The position numbers were made by a program, and so were the translations under genes. From positions 3,519,201 to 3,583,200 of the forward strand of contig OX345638.1 in the NCBI GenBank assembly GCA_947044365.1: a DNA stretch of 64,000 nucleotides, written 5' to 3'. This DNA comes from Petrosia ficiformis (taxonomy: Eukaryota > Porifera > Demospongiae > Haplosclerida > Petrosiidae). Of the stretch, positions 62,601 to 64,000 are shown piece by piece (within the stretch, counting starts at the first letter, position 1; every line of letters starts with the position of its first letter). The notes below the pieces were generated by a model that was given only the letters and a program-made list of their open reading frames with translations, did no database searches and had not been told where the DNA came from.

Positions 62601-62900
62601 GTGCACTTGATACAAACAGGAACTACTCCAAGAATACTTATTAGCATTAAACAGCGTGTTGTGAGCAATCATGCATCTGTCCTCTTCTGAACAATGCACA
62701 AAAATGTTAATATTGCACTGTATACCACAACCAATATCATCATATCTGACACTACATAATATTAGTACATGTACATGTAAATGTATATGTGTACACATGT
62801 ACATGTATAAGCTACACTTACTGGACACTCTTCAATATCCTTCATCATTTCAAACATATGCATTTGTTGTTCAGTCTTTCTCTTGTCTTCATTAATATTA
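47669..62900 (-). CDS. ECT2: ECT2 orthologue, last eight exons (RhoGEF DH end, PH domain, C-terminal tail)
   Basis: Eight minus-strand exons join in one frame: 62900-62822, 62273-62148, 53040-52926, 51642-51488, 49519-49428, 49251-49171, 48326-48269 and 47821-47669 (stop TAG at 47671-47669). All have AG acceptors and GT donors with agreeing phases. The visible ~285 residues run through MMKDIEECP/ANLLSSHRSFISRF, YVTLFLFSDSMEIAKKR (PH domain start), GFGLLVRWPEDPQERLLAF, a basic tail KRKVKRTISTRSNRRP, and end MDLTRIGTNI. This follows ECT2, the RhoA exchange factor that drives cytokinesis: same order DH end, PH and basic tail, ending with a short conserved S-T-x-L-I-like tail. BRCT domains and most of DH lie outside the window. 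One intron is 9.1 kb and hosts the foldback-like element. Confidence 0.9.
49621..49852. mobile_element. Foldback element, 232 bp
   Basis: TTTCAAAAAGGACACTTTCC pairs with GGAAAGTGAGCCTTTTGAAA. Inner arms include CATTCAATTGCTCTCCATTC and TGCAGGAAGTCAATGAA-like sequence, around a loop of about 45 bp. It lies in an ECT2 intron upstream of exon 49519-49428. Confidence 0.85.
50688..50828. mobile_element. Foldback element, ~140 bp with CG-rich hinge
   Basis: CTCAGTGTGTATCAGCAATA pairs with TATTGCTGATACACACTGAG. The centre GCAGCCCTCGGCTTCGCCTCAGGCTGC is a smaller hairpin. It lies in an ECT2 intron, and TA-rich repeats at 50395-50445 precede it. Confidence 0.9.
50855..50985 (-). repeat. Dispersed ~140-bp repeat, copy 2 (inverted)
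   Basis: Reverse complement of the block at 34300-34440: CTTGTGTCACTTGCACAGG at its start, CTCAGTCAATTAATGGGTGTG in the middle and CTACAGACCAGCAG at its end. Confidence 0.8.
51308..51415 (+). repeat. 36-bp tandem repeat, 3 copies
   Basis: Exact copies start at 51308, 51344 and 51380 with AACTCATCATGGAGTCTATG. It lies just downstream of the ECT2 exon at 51642-51488, in the intron. The minus-strand frame CMHRLHDEFHYM is a by-product of a unit divisible by three. Confidence 0.96.
53540..54035 (+). repeat. 18-bp minisatellite in the left arm
   Basis: About 27 copies of CTACTGTCACAATAGTCT with variation mostly at two positions (AATAGTC, AGTAGTC, AACAGTC). Open in several frames on both strands because 18 is divisible by three. 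Confidence 0.95.
54468..55594 (-). pseudogene. OTU-like cysteine-protease gene of the foldback-like element, frameshifted
   Basis: Three overlapping minus-strand frames (55594-55106, 55158-54673, 54686-54468) make one protein of about 380 residues. The N-terminus is MLSGMEPTAESSDTEDQLLF with a helical region. DVLADGDCDCEIF follows near 55140, fitting the OTU motif around the catalytic cysteine (usually DGDC or DGNC followed by F-R). After the first frameshift come GSDPNHDVI, AEWLSNRSEYFPFFL, GDAILLVLSNALCLPFIVFT and ALLHVGPGHFSFAVP, where the OTU histidine is expected. The arginine after the cysteine motif is missing and two frameshifts are present, so it is probably dead. OTU proteins remove ubiquitin; some transposons carry them. 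Identification by motif only. Confidence 0.6.
55800..56400 (+). pseudogene. Decayed coding sequence, unknown, inside the foldback-like element
   Basis: Interrupted plus-strand frames read SYMPFVIDDPKSKAAINDLT, ENIPPCMPKFYQLYEIRADE, MPLIEFTSPALDISMTQYTQ and DKDLLPELRSLIGEETIPRV. The last ends with a GTAAATTCATTGCAG stretch that could be a 15-bp intron remnant or an indel. No family recognised. It may be an exon chain of an element gene leading into the hAT segment. Confidence 0.4.
56440..56845 (+). pseudogene. hAT transposase relic, BED-associated N-terminal region
   Basis: Frames read KSNDAAKETSKGKRP, ATEKTRKWDIRDSQAQ and then VVDDAGFVRLLKALESRYVV with CRKYITETVMPKVYDGVKTA. A (D)xxPFSVVED.GFRRLLKxLEPRY.PSRKY motif chain is the hallmark of ZBED-type hAT transposases. 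The RNase-H-like core and the hAT dimerisation domain are not visible downstream. Confidence 0.75.
57050..58069 (+). pseudogene. Decayed coding sequence ending in an acidic tail, unknown
   Basis: Short frames such as KMAPVVAKLQAGTQTSMDAD, QAVKKVEIGLKGKKDFLTII and SKFSEDVRSRLIQ lie before an acidic run (about 57896-58069, EIDEPKEEELHVFDQEEN to a TAA stop). I do not recognise it. It might be the end of an element gene or a captured host fragment. Confidence 0.35.
58865..59530 (-). repeat. 18-bp minisatellite in the right arm
   Basis: Reverse-complement of the left-arm unit (AGACTACTGTGACAGTAG and variants), about 30 copies. At 59330-59530 the junction to the outer unique part (GATATCAGTGACAACTGTTA, ACACAAGATAACAGG) is repeated about three times, so the outer border of the array has been locally amplified in this arm. 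Confidence 0.95.
59545..60960 (+). other. Extra segment in the right arm with a 125-codon frame
   Basis: It separates the two parts of the right arm and has no counterpart in the left arm. A frame at 59782-60156 reads VPDKIFGYTRKGKDHYNFYL and GFLADWYQRVATISCDTLS. Later pieces, such as FFMVCKTCISGFQL and GLAVLHEFVFVDYDSNNCPL, are broken by stops. Probably a degraded mobile element; no family recognised. Confidence 0.4.
61255..61360. mobile_element. Foldback element, ~100 bp
   Basis: ACAGCACAAGAGGTGTGG and GACAAGCATACAGCAC pair with GTGCTGTACGCTTGTTGAGA and CCACCTCGAGTGATGT around GGACAAAGCAA. Followed by CG-containing short repeats (CGTACGCACGTACG near 61470). No gene between here and the ECT2 exon at 62148. 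Confidence 0.8.
62386..62482 (+). repeat. Degenerate ~30-bp tandem repeat
   Basis: Four copies of AAGCCATTGTGGCTGCTT and variants, each beginning with a short palindromic GCCAYNGTGGC core. It lies in the ECT2 intron between 62273 and 62822. Confidence 0.85.
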
Positions 62901-64000
62901 CTATAAGAAGTACATGTACATGTAACTAGATATTGTTCACATCAGACTTAAAATTTAAGTGCTACTATTGATGGTCTCTTGAATTACAATGTAGTACATA
63001 CACATGTACCATAACTGCTTTTTGCTAAAAAATCTTTTTTCGACAATTAGAAGTACATGTACATTAACTTGTGTTACTTTTGCTAGCCTATTGTAGAATG
63101 CTTACATGTACATTGTGTCTAAACAGAGGGTCTATGTAGAAGGATCATCTTCAATGTTTATACATGACTGAGAATGACATCCAGTGATAAATATTGCAAA
63201 TTGATTCACCCAAAAGATTTACATGCACGAGTTACAAATGGATATGTTAAAAGCATTGTAATTGATTATTGAATCAATAATAATTATTGTTGCAACAAGT
63301 AACAGAAGCATGCAACATGTTGAGGGTGGGAGATTTTGCTATTTAGCTTAGATAGTAATTATTGCATGAGAACACTAGACATGTGATTATTAATTACATG
63401 TACCATTATTATGTATATATTCTTAATATTAAGTACATGTACATATAGTAACAGAGGAAACAAGACATTAACTGTTGTTTCACCTCTAACAGACCAGTGT
63501 TTTCCCCAAAGCGCATTTAGCGCGTTCTCTGCGCTTAAAAATACTAACCGGAAGTGGGTGTGGTGATAACACACCTTCAATTAATGCATTTTTGCTCCGT
63601 GTAAGCGTGCGTTTTCACTGACTACTGTACATGTACTTTCAAACCCTCGCTTGTTTCTTTCCTGCAACTAACGAAGAATGTTTTTGGTATCTATGGCTTT
63701 CTTAGTAGGTCTTCTGTCTAACTAAGTGAGTTAAAAAGTCTGTACTGTTTAAATTTAGAAATTTATACAGGTGTGTGAAAATGTGGGCACTGCCCTTCAA
63801 ACATTCGCCTTGCTGTCTTCCTGCTGATAGCAAAGCATAAAGTTTACGTCAACGGCTTTATTAAGAATTCTTCTTTCCAGCAAGCTAAGTTAAAATGTTG
63901 AGTCTTATAAAAAGAGAGTTATAGAACTGAAAAGAGTTAGTTATTTAAGCTACGTTTAATATACATTAGATTTAGTGGGCTGTTAGATAAGGAGGTAATG
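62901..64000. other. ECT2 intron; no further exon seen
   Basis: The preceding ECT2 exon must end in phase 2 upstream of 62901, but no convincing exon with DH-domain sequence was found to 64000. ACATGTAC repeats are frequent. Around 63505-63545 there is a GCGC-rich patch. Confidence 0.5.

Overview
Eukaryotic (animal) nuclear DNA. The window is AT-rich, has genes split by GT-AG introns, carries many animal-type transposons and is dense in the palindrome ACATGTAC/TACATGTA. The two recognisable host genes, an ECT2 orthologue and a TMEM223 orthologue, are animal genes. A marine invertebrate, possibly a sponge, fits this style of sequence, but that is an inference. Everything was read by eye without alignments, so edges of repeats are approximate; splice sites of the host genes were checked base by base for phase.

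Layout. (1) 1-20,055 is a gene-free repeat complex. A roughly 5 kb module (A), a GGAT/GACA-rich module (B) and a short unique module (C) recur three or four times in direct orientation. The complex starts with a 9-bp minisatellite (CAGGATAGA)n and ends with the same minisatellite inverted (TCTATCCTG)n. Two DNA transposons sit in the third A copy: a 750-bp element with ~120-bp inverted repeats and a 7-bp target duplication, provable from the empty site in copy 1, and a piggyBac-like element bounded by TTAA. (2) 20,056-21,900 carries a KMT5A-like SET-domain gene, frameshifted, on the minus strand. (3) 22,400-28,100 holds two decayed Ty3/gypsy retrotransposons, the first split by a 484-bp element with an 8-bp target duplication. 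(4) 28,260-31,340 has a Tc1-like fragment and a hAT-type (DUF4371) transposase relic, itself split by a 938-bp element with a TA duplication. (5) 34,580-44,616 is a five-exon minus-strand gene of unknown function whose introns contain SINEs, a LINE ORF1 with a 2A-like motif, a Helitron relic with an RPA-like OB fold, foldback elements, a 123-bp triplication and a perfect 117-bp palindrome. (6) 45,860-47,166 is TMEM223 on the plus strand. (7) 47,669-62,900 holds the last eight exons of ECT2 on the minus strand, convergent with TMEM223.

The most unusual structure lies inside a 9.1 kb ECT2 intron (53,452-61,040): a foldback-like element with ~0.86 kb inverted arms built largely from an 18-bp minisatellite, enclosing a decayed OTU-type cysteine-protease gene and a hAT/BED transposase relic. 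Its architecture resembles Drosophila FB/Galileo and sea urchin TU elements.

The host genes form a cluster: the unknown gene and TMEM223 are head to head about 1.2 kb apart, and TMEM223 and ECT2 are tail to tail 0.5 kb apart. Most other coding sequence belongs to dead mobile elements.
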